A stretch of 27,489 nt of DNA from Pseudomonadota bacterium (lineage in GTDB: Bacteria; Myxococcota; Polyangia; Polyangiales; Polyangiaceae), in the NCBI GenBank assembly GCA_023419055.1, contig JAEZYO010000663.1, forward strand, positions 1 to 27,489, given 5' to 3'. A program made the position numbers and the translations under genes. Of the stretch, positions 15,503-24,904 are shown piece after piece; position 1 is the first letter of the stretch, and each line of letters starts with the position of its first letter. A model generated the notes under the pieces. That model worked only from the letters and a program-made list of their open reading frames with translations. It ran no database searches and had not been told where the DNA came from.

Positions 15503-16105
15503 ATGCTCGAGTCGATGCGCGCCGCGAGTTCGCCTGCGACGAAGCCCCCGTCGTGGCAGTCTGTCTCTGCCGAGGCAATCGGCCCCCGAGGGGCGGAGCG
15601 GTGGGCGCGAGCTCTACTCCTAGGGCTGTCTTTTGCGGCGCTTTCCGGCTGCGCTTCGGCGCCGCCGATGCTTCCGCAGGGGGCCACGAACGCGCTCGTG
15701 GGTGAGGCGCTGCCTGCGTTTCGCGGCTCGACGTTGAGCGGCGCCGAGCTCGACAGCGCCGAGCTTCGTGGCAAGCCGGTCGTGGTCAAGTTCTTCGCGG
15801 AGTACTGCGTGCCCTGCCAGCGCACGTTGCCCGCCGCCGAGCGGTTGCACCGGGCTCGACCCGACGTGGCATTCGTAGGCGTGTCGGAAGACGACCGAGC
15901 CGCGACCGCGGGGGAGATCGTGGCCAGGTACGGCCTCTCGTTTCCAGTCCTGCACGACGCGAGCAAAGAGCTGATGCAAAGCTTTCGCATCCGTGAGCTT
16001 CCCGCCACGTTCGTCGTCGATCGCCACGGCGTGGTGCGCTGGGTGGCGGGCCCTCTGCAAAGCGAGCGCGATCTCGACGAGGCACTGCGCCTCGTGGCGG
16101 AGTGA
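15503..16105 (+). CDS. Thioredoxin-like (TlpA/redoxin family) lipoprotein
   Basis: A 200-residue protein. It has a lipoprotein signal with an unusually long N-terminal region (lipobox LSGC, Cys50). The thioredoxin fold follows, with the active site Cys102-Val-Pro-Cys105 in VVVKFFAEYCVPCQRTLP and the cis-proline segment RELPATFVVDRHGVVRW. This is the AhpC/TSA-redoxin or TlpA class. It should act as a membrane-bound thiol-disulfide oxidoreductase in the periplasm, for example in disulfide reduction or cytochrome c maturation. The partner is not evident, though the heme-c protein at 6763-8610 could be a client. The start at 15503 has AGAGAGGGA 7 nt upstream. It converges on the GT39-like gene with 26 nt between stops. 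Confidence 0.87.
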   Translation: MLESMRAASSPATKPPSWQSVSAEAIGPRGAERWARALLLGLSFAALSGCASAPPMLPQGATNALVGEALPAFRGSTLSGAELDSAELRGKPVVVKFFAEYCVPCQRTLPAAERLHRARPDVAFVGVSEDDRAATAGEIVARYGLSFPVLHDASKELMQSFRIRELPATFVVDRHGVVRWVAGPLQSERDLDEALRLVAE

Positions 16106-16131
16106 ACTCGAGCGACTTCGAGGGGTGAAGC

Positions 16132-17874
16132 TCAGCGTGCTCGCTCGAGGTACCGGTACGTGCCGCCCACGCTACCGTGAACCCGATACGGGACGAGGAG
16201 CTCGAGCCAAGCGGGGACGAGCGGACCCACCTCGCGCATGCGGTACCCCGGCAAGTGGCCGTCGAAGATCCGCGCAAAGTACTCGCGCGCGTCCGAGTCG
16301 GCCTGCGCGCGCGCTCGTTCGCGCGACGTCATTCGCCCCTCGCGAGCCGGGGGGCGCCCGACGAAGCGCTCCGCAAAATAGTCCGCCACGACGACGACGT
16401 CCGGGGCGCGCTTCAGCGCCATGCCGTACGGCGCCTGGAGCTCCGTTACCCCGTGGATCGGGTTTCGACGGTGTGGTGAGCTCAGCGGGTCGACTCGGGT
16501 GACGATAGGACCGGACAGGCGATCGAAGCGAGGCTGGTACACGGTGAGGCCATAGGTCTCGACGCGCGTCCCGGGAGCCTCGTCCTCGAGCAACGCCTCG
16601 ACCCGCTGGCGCGCGTCCAGAAACCCGACAGCGGCGAGTGCGGCCACTCTGAGGCCGTTCCACGCGAAGAGCGCGGCGAGCGCGTACGAGAGCGCGCTCC
16701 GAACGCCTCGCGGCGCGCGGAGCGTGAGGAGCCGGGCGGCGCCGGAGCCGGCGTAGATCGAGAGCGCGGCGTAGGTGGGCAGCATGAAGCGGTGTTGGGC
16801 TCTGCCCACGACGAGAGCGAAGAAGACGAGGTGACTCACGCCGTACACGAGCGGCAGTAAGGCGAGTCCGACGTTCGTTCTGGCGCGCAGGCTCCTCACG
16901 ACGGCGGTGACGACGCCGAGTAAGGCGAGCGCGAGGAGCGGCGTGCTCCACGCGTGCGCGCCGTGCGCGTGCCACAGGTCCTCGAGGTTCGCAGCGCGGC
17001 CTGCGAGCGTCGGCTCGTATTGGCGGTAGTCCTCGCGGTTGGGACCGCGGAGGAGCGCGACGCGCGCGAGGAAGCCGGTGGGGTTCACGAGCGCGCCGCT
17101 CAGCACCCCGTAGCCGAGGACGGCGCCGAGCGCCGCCCAGCCCAGGCCGAGCGCGCGGACGCGGCGCTCGCTCGCGCGAGCTCGCAGCGCGAAGAACGCG
17201 AGATAGCCCGGCGCGGTGAGGACGAACCCGGCGTACGCTTGATCTTTCGTCGCGACCGCGGCGGCGACCAGCGCGCCGAAGAGGAGGTAGTTTCGCCGCG
17301 TCGGGCTCTCGCCGCAGTCGAGCAGGCGGTCGAGCGCCAAGAACGACCAGAACAAGTAGGGCCCGTCCAGGTTGCTCGTGCGCGCGTAGTACGAGAAGCT
17401 CGCCATCACCGCGAGCGAGAGGGCGGCGAGGCGACCCGCGAGCTCGGAGTGCGTGCGCCGCGCGATGCGGGCGGCGGTGCTCAACGTGAGCGCGGACATC
17501 GCGATGGAGATCAGCTTGGCGACGAGCGACACGGCGGTCATGCACGGCACCGACAGCACCCGCTCCTGAATCGCCGAGGCCGAAAAGTCGCTGTCCGAGA
17601 GCACGGCGACGAGCAGCGCGGGCAGCGAGCCCAACCCCACCCACAGGTAGTGGAGCAACGGGTATCGATGCGCGGCGCCGGGCTTCAAGTTGTTCGAGAG
17701 CCCGCCGAAGAGATCGCGCGGAGCGATGCCGTCGTTCTCCCAGCCGAAGCTAGAGGGCAGATCCCACAGCGACGCCACGAAGGCGAAGAGGCAGAACGCG
17801 AGCGTGATGCGGGCGACCACGCGATCCTCGACGAGGCGCCCGCGCGCGCTCCGGAGCACTCGTCGAAGCTGCAT
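16132..17874 (-). CDS. GT39/ArnT-like integral membrane glycosyltransferase
   Basis: A 580-residue membrane protein with about ten or more hydrophobic helices and a soluble C-terminal part. After the first helix there is WENDGIAPRD (residues 45-54), the acidic loop that carries the catalytic Asp in GT-C enzymes of the PMT/ArnT type. SFSYYARTSNLDGPYLFWSFLALDRLL is the second conserved periplasmic block. Such enzymes transfer sugars from polyprenyl-phosphate donors on the periplasmic face. The acceptor is unknown. A GTG at 17880 sits only 4 nt after AGGG, so the ATG at 17874 (10 nt spacing) is preferred. It begins 12 nt after the LysR stop, so it is probably read through from the guanidine gene cluster, although it has no obvious role there. 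Confidence 0.83.
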   Translation of the reverse strand: MQLRRVLRSARGRLVEDRVVARITLAFCLFAFVASLWDLPSSFGWENDGIAPRDLFGGLSNNLKPGAAHRYPLLHYLWVGLGSLPALLVAVLSDSDFSASAIQERVLSVPCMTAVSLVAKLISIAMSALTLSTAARIARRTHSELAGRLAALSLAVMASFSYYARTSNLDGPYLFWSFLALDRLLDCGESPTRRNYLLFGALVAAAVATKDQAYAGFVLTAPGYLAFFALRARASERRVRALGLGWAALGAVLGYGVLSGALVNPTGFLARVALLRGPNREDYRQYEPTLAGRAANLEDLWHAHGAHAWSTPLLALALLGVVTAVVRSLRARTNVGLALLPLVYGVSHLVFFALVVGRAQHRFMLPTYAALSIYAGSGAARLLTLRAPRGVRSALSYALAALFAWNGLRVAALAAVGFLDARQRVEALLEDEAPGTRVETYGLTVYQPRFDRLSGPIVTRVDPLSSPHRRNPIHGVTELQAPYGMALKRAPDVVVVADYFAERFVGRPPAREGRMTSRERARAQADSDAREYFARIFDGHLPGYRMREVGPLVPAWLELLVPYRVHGSVGGTYRYLERAR

Positions 17875-17886
17875 CGGCACGCTGCC

Positions 17887-18789
17887 CTAAAGCGTCTTCG
17901 ACACCGCCGCAATCGTCTCGCGCAGGAAGCGATGCGCCGGGTCGAGCTCCAGCTGCTCGTGCCAGACCATCCCCAAGCGTCCGCGCGGGAGCGCGATCGG
18001 CGGCTCGAGCAGCCGGAGACCGAGCGGCTTCGCGAACGGCTCCGCGACGCGGCGGCTCAGGGCGGCGATCAAGTCGGTGCGAGCGATCAGCATGGGGACC
18101 ATCAAGAAATGGGATACGCGCGTGACGACGCGGCGCTTCTGCCCCTTCCGCGCAAGAGCCCGATCGACCGAGCCGGGGCTGTCGCTGCGCTGGGAAACGA
18201 GCACGTGCCCGAGCTCGAGGTATCGCTCCAGGGTGAGCTTGCGCCCGACGCGCGGGTGGTCGCGCCGGACCAGGCACACGTAGTCGTCTTCCATCAAGAT
18301 TTGCTGTCGGTGCTGTGGGGGGACCTCGTCGTAGAAGCCGAGCATGAGCTGGACTTCGTTGCGCGCGAGCCCCTCCGGTACGCTGTGCAAGCCCCAGGGG
18401 CGCACCTCGAGAGAAAGGCCCGGCGCGCGCTGAGCGAGCGCGTTCAGGAGCGGGGGCATCAGGACGAACTCGATGTAGTCGCTCGCCGCGAGCACGAAGG
18501 TGCGCTCGTCCTTCGCCGGATCGAAGCGCCGAGGCTCGAGCGCGGCCTCGAGCGAAGACAGGCCGCGCCGGATCGCGGGCCCGAGCTCGAGCGCGCGTGG
18601 AGTGGGAGCGAGCCCGTGTCGCTGCCTTCGGAACAGGGGATCGTCGAAGAGCCCGCGCAGCTGGGCGAGGCTGTTGCTCATCGCCGGCTGGGTCACGCCG
18701 ACGCGCGCCGCCGCTCGCGTCACGCTGCGCTCCTCGAGCAGGGCGTCGAACGCGACGAGCAGGTTGAGGTTGATCGAGTGGATATTCAC
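17887..18789 (-). CDS. LysR family transcriptional regulator
   Basis: A 300-residue regulator of standard family length. The winged helix-turn-helix is at residues 1-62 (FDALLEERSVTRAAARVGVTQPAMSNSLAQL, then DDPLFRR). An effector-binding domain covers about 90-295. The closest visible style is NodD/LinR-like (long HxxDLNLL-type start, 'RHGLAPTPRA'). It starts with GTG at 18789 inside a 6-bp inverted repeat of LysR-box type, suggesting autoregulation. An in-frame TGA just upstream rules out a longer form with a standard start. It lies 27 nt after allophanate hydrolase and 12 nt before the GT39-like gene. It may control the guanidine cluster in addition to the riboswitch, or respond to a pathway product; this is inference. 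Confidence 0.92.
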   Translation of the reverse strand: MNIHSINLNLLVAFDALLEERSVTRAAARVGVTQPAMSNSLAQLRGLFDDPLFRRQRHGLAPTPRALELGPAIRRGLSSLEAALEPRRFDPAKDERTFVLAASDYIEFVLMPPLLNALAQRAPGLSLEVRPWGLHSVPEGLARNEVQLMLGFYDEVPPQHRQQILMEDDYVCLVRRDHPRVGRKLTLERYLELGHVLVSQRSDSPGSVDRALARKGQKRRVVTRVSHFLMVPMLIARTDLIAALSRRVAEPFAKPLGLRLLEPPIALPRGRLGMVWHEQLELDPAHRFLRETIAAVSKTL

Positions 18790-18801
18790 CCGATCAATAT
18801 C
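18781..18801 (-). promoter_or_regulatory. LysR-type operator-like palindrome over the LysR start codon
   Basis: GATATT and AATATC arms separated by 9 bp form a perfect interrupted palindrome, fitting the T-N11-A pattern bound by LysR proteins. The GTG start codon lies inside it, at 18787-18789. Bound protein would block transcription through, or initiation into, its own gene. Confidence 0.45.
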
Positions 18802-18816
18802 TCACGGCTCTTGGTA

Positions 18817-20643
18817 TTAGCTCGCCCTGGACTGCACGTACGCCCGAAATCCGCCGAAATGCGTGATCTCCGGGCTCCCGTCGAGCGCGTGCGGTTCGCA
18901 CGAGAACCCCTTCACGCGCAGGCCGTCCTCGAGCGCTATCGTCCCGATGGTCATGGGCGCGGGGACGTTCGCGACGAAGCTCCCGAAAGCCTCGCGATCG
19001 AGCGCCCAGACCTCGATTTCGATTCCAGGACCCGAGAACCCGGGCCGGTGCACGAGCCCGGGCTTGGGCGGCACCGTGCCCGCGAGCGCGAAGAGCTGGT
19101 ACTCGGCGCTGGTCTTCGCCGTCCGCACCAGAGTCGCGCCGCGGCTCGTGAGCTCGTGATTGAGCGGCATGCCGGACAGGTGCGCGCCGGCGACGGCGAG
19201 CAGCACGAGGTCGGGCGGGGCGCCGCCGCTTCCGAGCGCTGGCGGAGCGAAAGCTTGGTCGTGGGTGGCGCCGATGGAAAGCGCCGTTTTCTGCTGGAAG
19301 GCTTGCGCCACGTCGGCGAGGCGCGCATCGGCGAACGCGGGCCCCATGAGCGTGACGCCGAACGGTAGACCTTCTGCCGTGAACCCCGCCGGCACGGCGA
19401 GCGCCGAAAGATCGAGGAGGTTCACGAAGTTCGTGTAGCGACCGAGATTCGAGTTGAGCTTGACCGGCTCTGAGAGGACCTCGTCCACGGTGTAGATCGT
19501 GCCCGTGGTCGGGAAGAGCAACACGTCGCACTGCGAGAACAGGTTCTCGGCGTGGCGGCGGTACTCGGCGAGCCGGTACTCGCCCCTGAAGAGCTCGTAG
19601 GCGCTCGGACGCTTGCCCGCCAAGATGATGTCGCGCACCACCGGGTGCGCCTCTTCGGCGTGCTCCTCGATGAACTCGCCGACGGCGGCGAAGCGCTCCG
19701 CGACCCAGGGGCCGCCGTAGAGCAGCGCACCGGCGGCCACGAGCGGCTCGACGTCGACCATGACGGGCCGGCCCCCGAGCGCTTCGAGATCGCGCCGCGC
19801 GATTTCGAACAGTCGCGCGTACTCGGTGTTGCCGAAGAACTCGAGCGAGCTCGGCACGCCGAAGCGAAATGACGTGCCCGCCGAGACGCTGCGATGCAAG
19901 GCGCGGCCCGGCGCTCGCCGGCTGAGCGCGTGCTCCGGGTCGTAGCCCGCCATGACCTCGAGCACCTGCCAGGCATCCGCGACCGTGCCCGCGAACACGG
20001 AGGCGCAGTCGAGGCCGCGGCAAGCGGGCACGAGGCCCCGAGTGCTCACGAGCCCGCGCGTGGGCTTGATGCCGACGATGTTGTTGAACCCGGCCGGCAC
20101 CCGCCCCGAGCCCGCGGTGTCGGTGCCGAGGGCGAAGCTCACGAGGGCGTTCGCCACCACGACGGCCGACCCCGAGCTCGAGCCGCCCGACACATAGCGT
20201 GAGTCGATGGCGGAGCGGCAGATCCCGTACGGCGTGCGCGTGCCGACGAGCCCGGTCGCGAACTGGTCCAGGTTGGTCTTGCCGATCAGAATCGCGCCCT
20301 TTTCGAGCAAGCGCGCCACGGCGGGGGCGGTCTCTTGCGCGTCGTATGCAAACGCCGGGCAAGCGGCCGTCGTTGGCATCCCCGCCACGTCGAAGTTGTC
20401 CTTGACGGCGAAAGGGATGCCGAAGAGGGGAAGGTCGGCCCCTGCCGCGCGCCGCTTTTCGAGCTCCGACAAATCGGCGAGCGCCTGCTCGAGCGTCCGG
20501 AGTGCGATGAACGCAGGGCTCGCCCCGAAGCTCGCGATGCGCGAGAAGACGGCCTCGAGCACGGTTCGAGGCTCGAGCTCCCCGGTCTCGTACGCCGCCC
20601 GGAGCCGCGCCACCTGCAGACTGCCCACGCTGTCGTTCTTCAT
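18817..20643 (-). CDS. atzF: Allophanate hydrolase
   Basis: A 608-residue enzyme that splits allophanate into ammonia and CO2, the last step of guanidine or urea-carboxylase degradation. The N-terminal amidase-signature domain has the Ser-cisSer-Lys triad: Lys81 in FGIPFAVKDNFDVAG, Ser155 in the GGSSSGS block, and nucleophile Ser179 in GTDTAGSGR. The C-terminal domain (about 450-608) is the allophanate hydrolase-specific region, which in AtzF handles the second decarboxylation step. It includes LAGTVPPKPGLV and the ending ITHFGGFRAYV. The start at 20643 has GGAAAGA upstream and lies 10 nt after the carboxylase stop, so the two are co-translated. Full length and intact. Confidence 0.93.
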   Translation of the reverse strand: MKNDSVGSLQVARLRAAYETGELEPRTVLEAVFSRIASFGASPAFIALRTLEQALADLSELEKRRAAGADLPLFGIPFAVKDNFDVAGMPTTAACPAFAYDAQETAPAVARLLEKGAILIGKTNLDQFATGLVGTRTPYGICRSAIDSRYVSGGSSSGSAVVVANALVSFALGTDTAGSGRVPAGFNNIVGIKPTRGLVSTRGLVPACRGLDCASVFAGTVADAWQVLEVMAGYDPEHALSRRAPGRALHRSVSAGTSFRFGVPSSLEFFGNTEYARLFEIARRDLEALGGRPVMVDVEPLVAAGALLYGGPWVAERFAAVGEFIEEHAEEAHPVVRDIILAGKRPSAYELFRGEYRLAEYRRHAENLFSQCDVLLFPTTGTIYTVDEVLSEPVKLNSNLGRYTNFVNLLDLSALAVPAGFTAEGLPFGVTLMGPAFADARLADVAQAFQQKTALSIGATHDQAFAPPALGSGGAPPDLVLLAVAGAHLSGMPLNHELTSRGATLVRTAKTSAEYQLFALAGTVPPKPGLVHRPGFSGPGIEIEVWALDREAFGSFVANVPAPMTIGTIALEDGLRVKGFSCEPHALDGSPEITHFGGFRAYVQSRAS

Positions 20644-20653
20644 GCTCTTTCCA

Positions 20654-23600
20654 TCAAGGTCGTTCGGGACGGAGGGCGAACAGCGCCTGACCCGGCGCGA
20701 CCGCTTGGCCCTCCGCGGCCAACACCTCGAGCACCGTTCCGTCGATCGGCGACTCGATGGCAATTTCCATTTTCATCGACTCGAGCACCACCAGCACGTC
20801 TCCACGGCGCACGTTCTTGCCCTTCTCGGCGCGCACCTTCCACACGCTGCCGTGGACGTGGCTCTCCGCGAGCTCCGCGCCGGTGAAGCGCGTGGCCGTG
20901 GTGGCCGCGGTGTCGGCCGCGGCCTCGCTCGTGAACCCGAGCTGTCCGCTCTCCACCCAGCGCTGCCGCTCGGCGTCGAAGGCGGCCTGCTGGGTGGTCT
21001 TGAATGCGGCGATGCTGTCCTTCTCCCGCTCGAGGAAGCGGCGGTAGTCGGCGAAGCTGAAGCGCTCTTCAGTGATGTCGAGCTCGACGCGACCGTGCAG
21101 GAAGCCCTCGCGCATCTCGAGCAGCTCGTCGGCCCCTACGGGATAGAACCGGATCTGGTCGAAGAAGCGCAGGAGCCAGGGCTTGCCCGGGTGAAAATCG
21201 CGCGTCTGCCGGTAGCGGTTGTAAACCTGGAGCGTGCGGCCGACGAACTGGTACCCGCCCGGACCTTCCATGCCGTAGATGCACATGTAGGCGCCGCCGA
21301 TGCCGACCGCGTTCTCCGGCGTCCAGGTGCGCGCCGGGTTGTACTTGGTGGTCACCAGGCGCTGGCGAGGATCGACCGGCGTCGCGACGGGGGCGCCCAG
21401 GTACACGTCGCCCAGGCCGAGCACCAGGTAGCTCGCGCCGAAGACTGTCTTCTTCACGTCCTCGATGCTCTCGAGCCCGTTGATGCGGCGGATGAACTCG
21501 AGGTTGCTGGGCGTCCAGGGCGCGTCCTTGCGCACGCCCTGCATGTACTTCTCGATCGCGAGCTGGGTCGCCGGATCGTCCCACGAGAGCGGTAGATGCA
21601 CGACGCGCGTCGGGACGACCAGATCGTCGATGCACGGCAGGTCGGCCTCGGCGTTCCCGAGCAGGTCCAAGAGCTTTGCTAGCGGCAGGCGCTTGCTGTC
21701 GTAATGGACCTGGAGCGAGCGGATGCCCGGGGTCAGGTCGATGATGCCGCGGCGCCGCTCCGGCTCCAGGCGCTCCATCAGCGCGTGCACGCGGAACCTG
21801 AGCGAGAGGTCGAGCGCCATCGGGCCGTACTCGACGAGCAGGTACTCGTCACCCGAGGGCCGATAGACCACGCGAGGGCGTTCCTCCGTGCTCGGGAGCT
21901 CCCGCAGCACCGCGCTCGTGGTCGCGACGGTAGCGAGGCTCGGCGCGAGGCTCGGCGGGCGGCGTGTCTCCACGAGCTCTCTCTGTCGCTGCTCGAGCGC
22001 TCTGGCCTGGTCGAAATCGATCGGGACGAAGCGCACGCGCGCGCCCGGCTTCAGCTGACCCATCTTCCAGCGCTCTGCCGCCACCACCGTGGCGGGGCAG
22101 ACGAAGCCGCCGAGGCTCGGGCCGTCGGGGCCGAGGATGATCGGCATGTCGCCCGTGAAATCGACCGTGCCGACCGCGTACGCGTTGTCGTGCAGGTTGG
22201 ACGGGTGAAGGCCCGCCTCACCGCCGTCCGGGCGCGCCCACTCGGGCTTGGGACCGATCAGTCGGATGCCGGTCGGCGCCGAGTTGTAGTGCACCTCCCA
22301 GGCGGTCGAGAAGAAGGTCTCGATGTCCTTCGGCGTGAAGAAGTCGGGCGCGCCGTGCGGGCCGTAGATGACGCCGATCTCCCACTCGTTGGAGCTCAAA
22401 GGATAGAGCTCGGGGGCGAGCGCCGAAGGCTCGGCGTCGACCGAGCCTTCGCGCGCGACGTGCAGGATGTCGCCCTTGCGCAGCGCGCGGCCGCCGTGTC
22501 CGCCGAACTTGCCGAGCGTGAAGGTGGAGCGGCTGCCGAGGTACTCGGGCACGTCGAAGCCGTGCCGAACGGCCAGGTAGGCGCGGCACCCGGCGCCGGA
22601 GATGCTGCCGAGCGCGAGCGTCTGCCCGGCCTTGACGACGACAGGCACGAAGTACGGCACGCTCGCGCCGTCCAGCTTGGCCTCGAGGCGCGCTCCGGAG
22701 AGCGCGACCACGGCGTCCGTCGCGAACAGGAGCTTCGGCCCGGAGACCGTGATTTCGAGCGCGGGCGCGCCGGGCTCGTTGCCGACCACGCGGTTCGCGA
22801 GCCGGAACGCGAGATCGTCCATCGGCCCCGAAGGAGGTACGCCGACGTCCCAGTACCCGAGTCGACCAGGATAATCCTGGATGGTGGTGAGCGTGCCGGG
22901 GCTCAGGACCTCGATGGTGGGGCTCTGGTAGCGCACGGTCCCGAGGTACGCGGTCGTCACCTCTCCGCGGGCGACGGTCTCGTCTCGAGTGAGCGCGCGC
23001 AGGTACTCGAGGTTCGTCTCGAGCCCGGCGATGCGAGTCTCGTCGAGCGCGACGCGGAGCTTCTCGAGCGCGAGCTCGCGCGTGTCCCCGTGAGTCAGGA
23101 TCTTCGCCAGCATCGGGTCGTAGAAGCCGGAGACCTCCGTGCCCCGCTCGACCCAGCCGTCGACCCGGACGTCGGCCGGGAAGGTCGCCTCCGTCAACGT
23201 TCCGGCGCACGGCTTGAAGTCGCGCGAGGGATCCTCCGCGTAGACGCGCACCTCGAAGGCGTGGCCCTTCGGCGCGGGGACTTCGAGATCGAGCCTTTCA
23301 CCGGCGGCCAGGCGGATCATCCACTCGACCAGATCCACGCCCGTGACGAGCTCGGTCACGCCGTGCTCGACCTGGAGGCGCGTGTTCACCTCGAGGAAGT
23401 AGAACTGTTCGGCCGCGTCGTCGTACACGAACTCGACCGTCCCCGCGGACCGGTAGGAGACGCTCTCCCCGAGCTTCACCGCCGCTTCGAAGAGGGCCTT
23501 CCGCACGTCGGCTCGGAGGCGCGGCGCCGGTGTCTCTTCGATCACCTTCTGATTGCGCCGCTGCGCTGAGCAGTCGCGCTCACCGAGCGCCACCACGCGC

Positions 23601-24253
23601 CCCTTGCCGTCACCGAAGATCTGAACCTCGATGTGGCGCGCGCGCTCCACGAACTTTTCGAGGAAGACCCCGCCCTCGCCGAAGTTCTTCTTGGCGAGGC
23701 TCTGCACCGAGTCGAAGAGGGCAGGCAGCGCCGCCATGTCGCGGCAGAGCTGCATGCCGATGCCGCCGCCGCCGGCGGTGCTCTTCAGCATCACCGGGTA
23801 ACCGATGCGCTCGGCTTGCTCGAGCGCCTCACGCTCGTCCTCGAGGAGCGCGCTCCCCGGCAAGAGCGGTACCTTCTGCTCCACGGCGAGGGCGCGCGCC
23901 GCGTGCTTGAAGCCGAAGCGACGGAGTTGCTCCGGGGTCGGGCCGATGAAGGCGATGCCGCGCGCCTCGGCGGCTTCGGCGAAGTCGGCGTTCTCGCTCA
24001 AGAAGCCGTATCCGGGGTGAATCGCTTCCGCGCCCGTGCGGACGGCCGCATCCAGGATCGCGTCGACCGCGAGGTAGCTCTTCAGCGCGGGGGGAGGCCC
24101 GATGCAGATGCTCTCGTCGGCCTCGAGCGCATGAGGCGCGTGCCGGTCGGCTTCCGAGTGGACGGTCACGCTGCCGACGCCGAGCTTTTTCAACGTGCGA
24201 AGGACGCGGCAGGCGATTTCGCCGCGGTTCGCGATCAAGACTTTCTTGAACAT
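20654..24253 (-). CDS. Guanidine/urea carboxylase (biotin-dependent)
   Basis: A 1199-residue single-chain biotin carboxylase. Order: biotin carboxylase N-domain from residue 1 ([29 protein letters not shown] at 79-89), ATP-grasp (GGGGIGM at 161-167, then RHIEVQIFGD and GERDCSAQRRNQKVIEETPAP), biotin carboxylase C-domain, KipA-like AHS2 domain (IEVLSPGTLTTIQDYPGRLG), KipI-like AHS1 domain (YRPSGDEYLLVEYG), and a biotinyl domain with Lys1161 in ESMKMEI. Older annotation calls this urea carboxylase. Enzymes encoded beside two DUF1989 proteins carboxylate guanidine preferentially, and a guanidine-II riboswitch upstream supports that. The start at 24253 overlaps the stop of the preceding gene (TGATG). 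I did not judge specificity from active-site residues. Confidence 0.93.
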   Translation of the reverse strand: MFKKVLIANRGEIACRVLRTLKKLGVGSVTVHSEADRHAPHALEADESICIGPPPALKSYLAVDAILDAAVRTGAEAIHPGYGFLSENADFAEAAEARGIAFIGPTPEQLRRFGFKHAARALAVEQKVPLLPGSALLEDEREALEQAERIGYPVMLKSTAGGGGIGMQLCRDMAALPALFDSVQSLAKKNFGEGGVFLEKFVERARHIEVQIFGDGKGRVVALGERDCSAQRRNQKVIEETPAPRLRADVRKALFEAAVKLGESVSYRSAGTVEFVYDDAAEQFYFLEVNTRLQVEHGVTELVTGVDLVEWMIRLAAGERLDLEVPAPKGHAFEVRVYAEDPSRDFKPCAGTLTEATFPADVRVDGWVERGTEVSGFYDPMLAKILTHGDTRELALEKLRVALDETRIAGLETNLEYLRALTRDETVARGEVTTAYLGTVRYQSPTIEVLSPGTLTTIQDYPGRLGYWDVGVPPSGPMDDLAFRLANRVVGNEPGAPALEITVSGPKLLFATDAVVALSGARLEAKLDGASVPYFVPVVVKAGQTLALGSISGAGCRAYLAVRHGFDVPEYLGSRSTFTLGKFGGHGGRALRKGDILHVAREGSVDAEPSALAPELYPLSSNEWEIGVIYGPHGAPDFFTPKDIETFFSTAWEVHYNSAPTGIRLIGPKPEWARPDGGEAGLHPSNLHDNAYAVGTVDFTGDMPIILGPDGPSLGGFVCPATVVAAERWKMGQLKPGARVRFVPIDFDQARALEQRQRELVETRRPPSLAPSLATVATTSAVLRELPSTEERPRVVYRPSGDEYLLVEYGPMALDLSLRFRVHALMERLEPERRRGIIDLTPGIRSLQVHYDSKRLPLAKLLDLLGNAEADLPCIDDLVVPTRVVHLPLSWDDPATQLAIEKYMQGVRKDAPWTPSNLEFIRRINGLESIEDVKKTVFGASYLVLGLGDVYLGAPVATPVDPRQRLVTTKYNPARTWTPENAVGIGGAYMCIYGMEGPGGYQFVGRTLQVYNRYRQTRDFHPGKPWLLRFFDQIRFYPVGADELLEMREGFLHGRVELDITEERFSFADYRRFLEREKDSIAAFKTTQQAAFDAERQRWVESGQLGFTSEAAADTAATTATRFTGAELAESHVHGSVWKVRAEKGKNVRRGDVLVVLESMKMEIAIESPIDGTVLEVLAAEGQAVAPGQALFALRPERP

Positions 24254-24894
24254 CAGGCGTCCCAGACCAAGAGGCGTGCCGGCGTCGGGTCGTAGCCGTT
24301 GCAGGGATTGTTGAGCTGCGGGCAGTTGGAGATGAGTACGGTCACGTCCATCTCCGCCCTGAGCTCGACGTAACGTCCGGGCGCCGATATCCCGTCTTCG
24401 AAGGTGAGCCCGCCGGCAGGGGTGACGGGGACGTTCATGAAGAAGTTGATGTTGGCGGTGATGTCCCGCTTGGTCATGCGCGGCAAGTTCTTCTGGATCT
24501 CGAGCATGAAGTTGTCGCGGCAGCTGTGCATGTACTTCTTCTCGATCGCGTACCTGACTTGATTCGACTCTGCCGCGCAGGCTCCGCCGAGCGTGTCGTG
24601 CCGGCCGCAAGTGTCCGCCACGATGGTGAGGAGCACGTTGCCTTCTGTGGAGATCAGGCGCGTGCCGGTGGAGAGGTAGATGTTGCCCTGACCGCGGATG
24701 GTGTCGACCGCGCTGTAGCGATCGGTCGGGTCGAGCGTCGAGTAAAAGAGCGTGTCGACCGCTTGATTGCCCTCGAGGTCGACGATGCGGAGAATCTGCC
24801 CCTTCTCGATCTCTTTCGAGTAGCCGAGGCCCGAGTCGAGCACGAAGTCGTAGACGGCGTTCTTGGGGTCGAGAGTGCTTTCTTTGAGCGCCAT
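24253..24894 (-). CDS. DUF1989 protein (urea carboxylase-associated protein 1), likely carboxyguanidine deiminase subunit
   Basis: A 213-residue DUF1989 protein. Motifs include [36 protein letters not shown] and, near the C-terminus, [22 protein letters not shown] with two conserved cysteines. These Cys/His positions could bind a metal (inference). Proteins of this type, once called urea carboxylase-associated, form the two-subunit carboxyguanidine deiminase (CgdAB), which turns carboxyguanidine into allophanate and ammonia. I do not assign which subunit this is. The start at 24894 has GAGGAG 6 nt upstream, and the gene begins 10 nt after its paralogue's stop. Its TGA overlaps the carboxylase ATG. 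Confidence 0.88.
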   Translation of the reverse strand: MALKESTLDPKNAVYDFVLDSGLGYSKEIEKGQILRIVDLEGNQAVDTLFYSTLDPTDRYSAVDTIRGQGNIYLSTGTRLISTEGNVLLTIVADTCGRHDTLGGACAAESNQVRYAIEKKYMHSCRDNFMLEIQKNLPRMTKRDITANINFFMNVPVTPAGGLTFEDGISAPGRYVELRAEMDVTVLISNCPQLNNPCNGYDPTPARLLVWDA

Positions 24895-24904
24895 GACGTT
24901 CTCC

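Noticed and set aside
16954..23569. Plus-strand open frames (16954-19368, 20207-21595, 21704-23569) opposite GT39, LysR, allophanate hydrolase and carboxylase
   Set aside because: All lie antisense to genes with complete catalytic motifs and have Arg/Glu/Ala-rich shadow composition.
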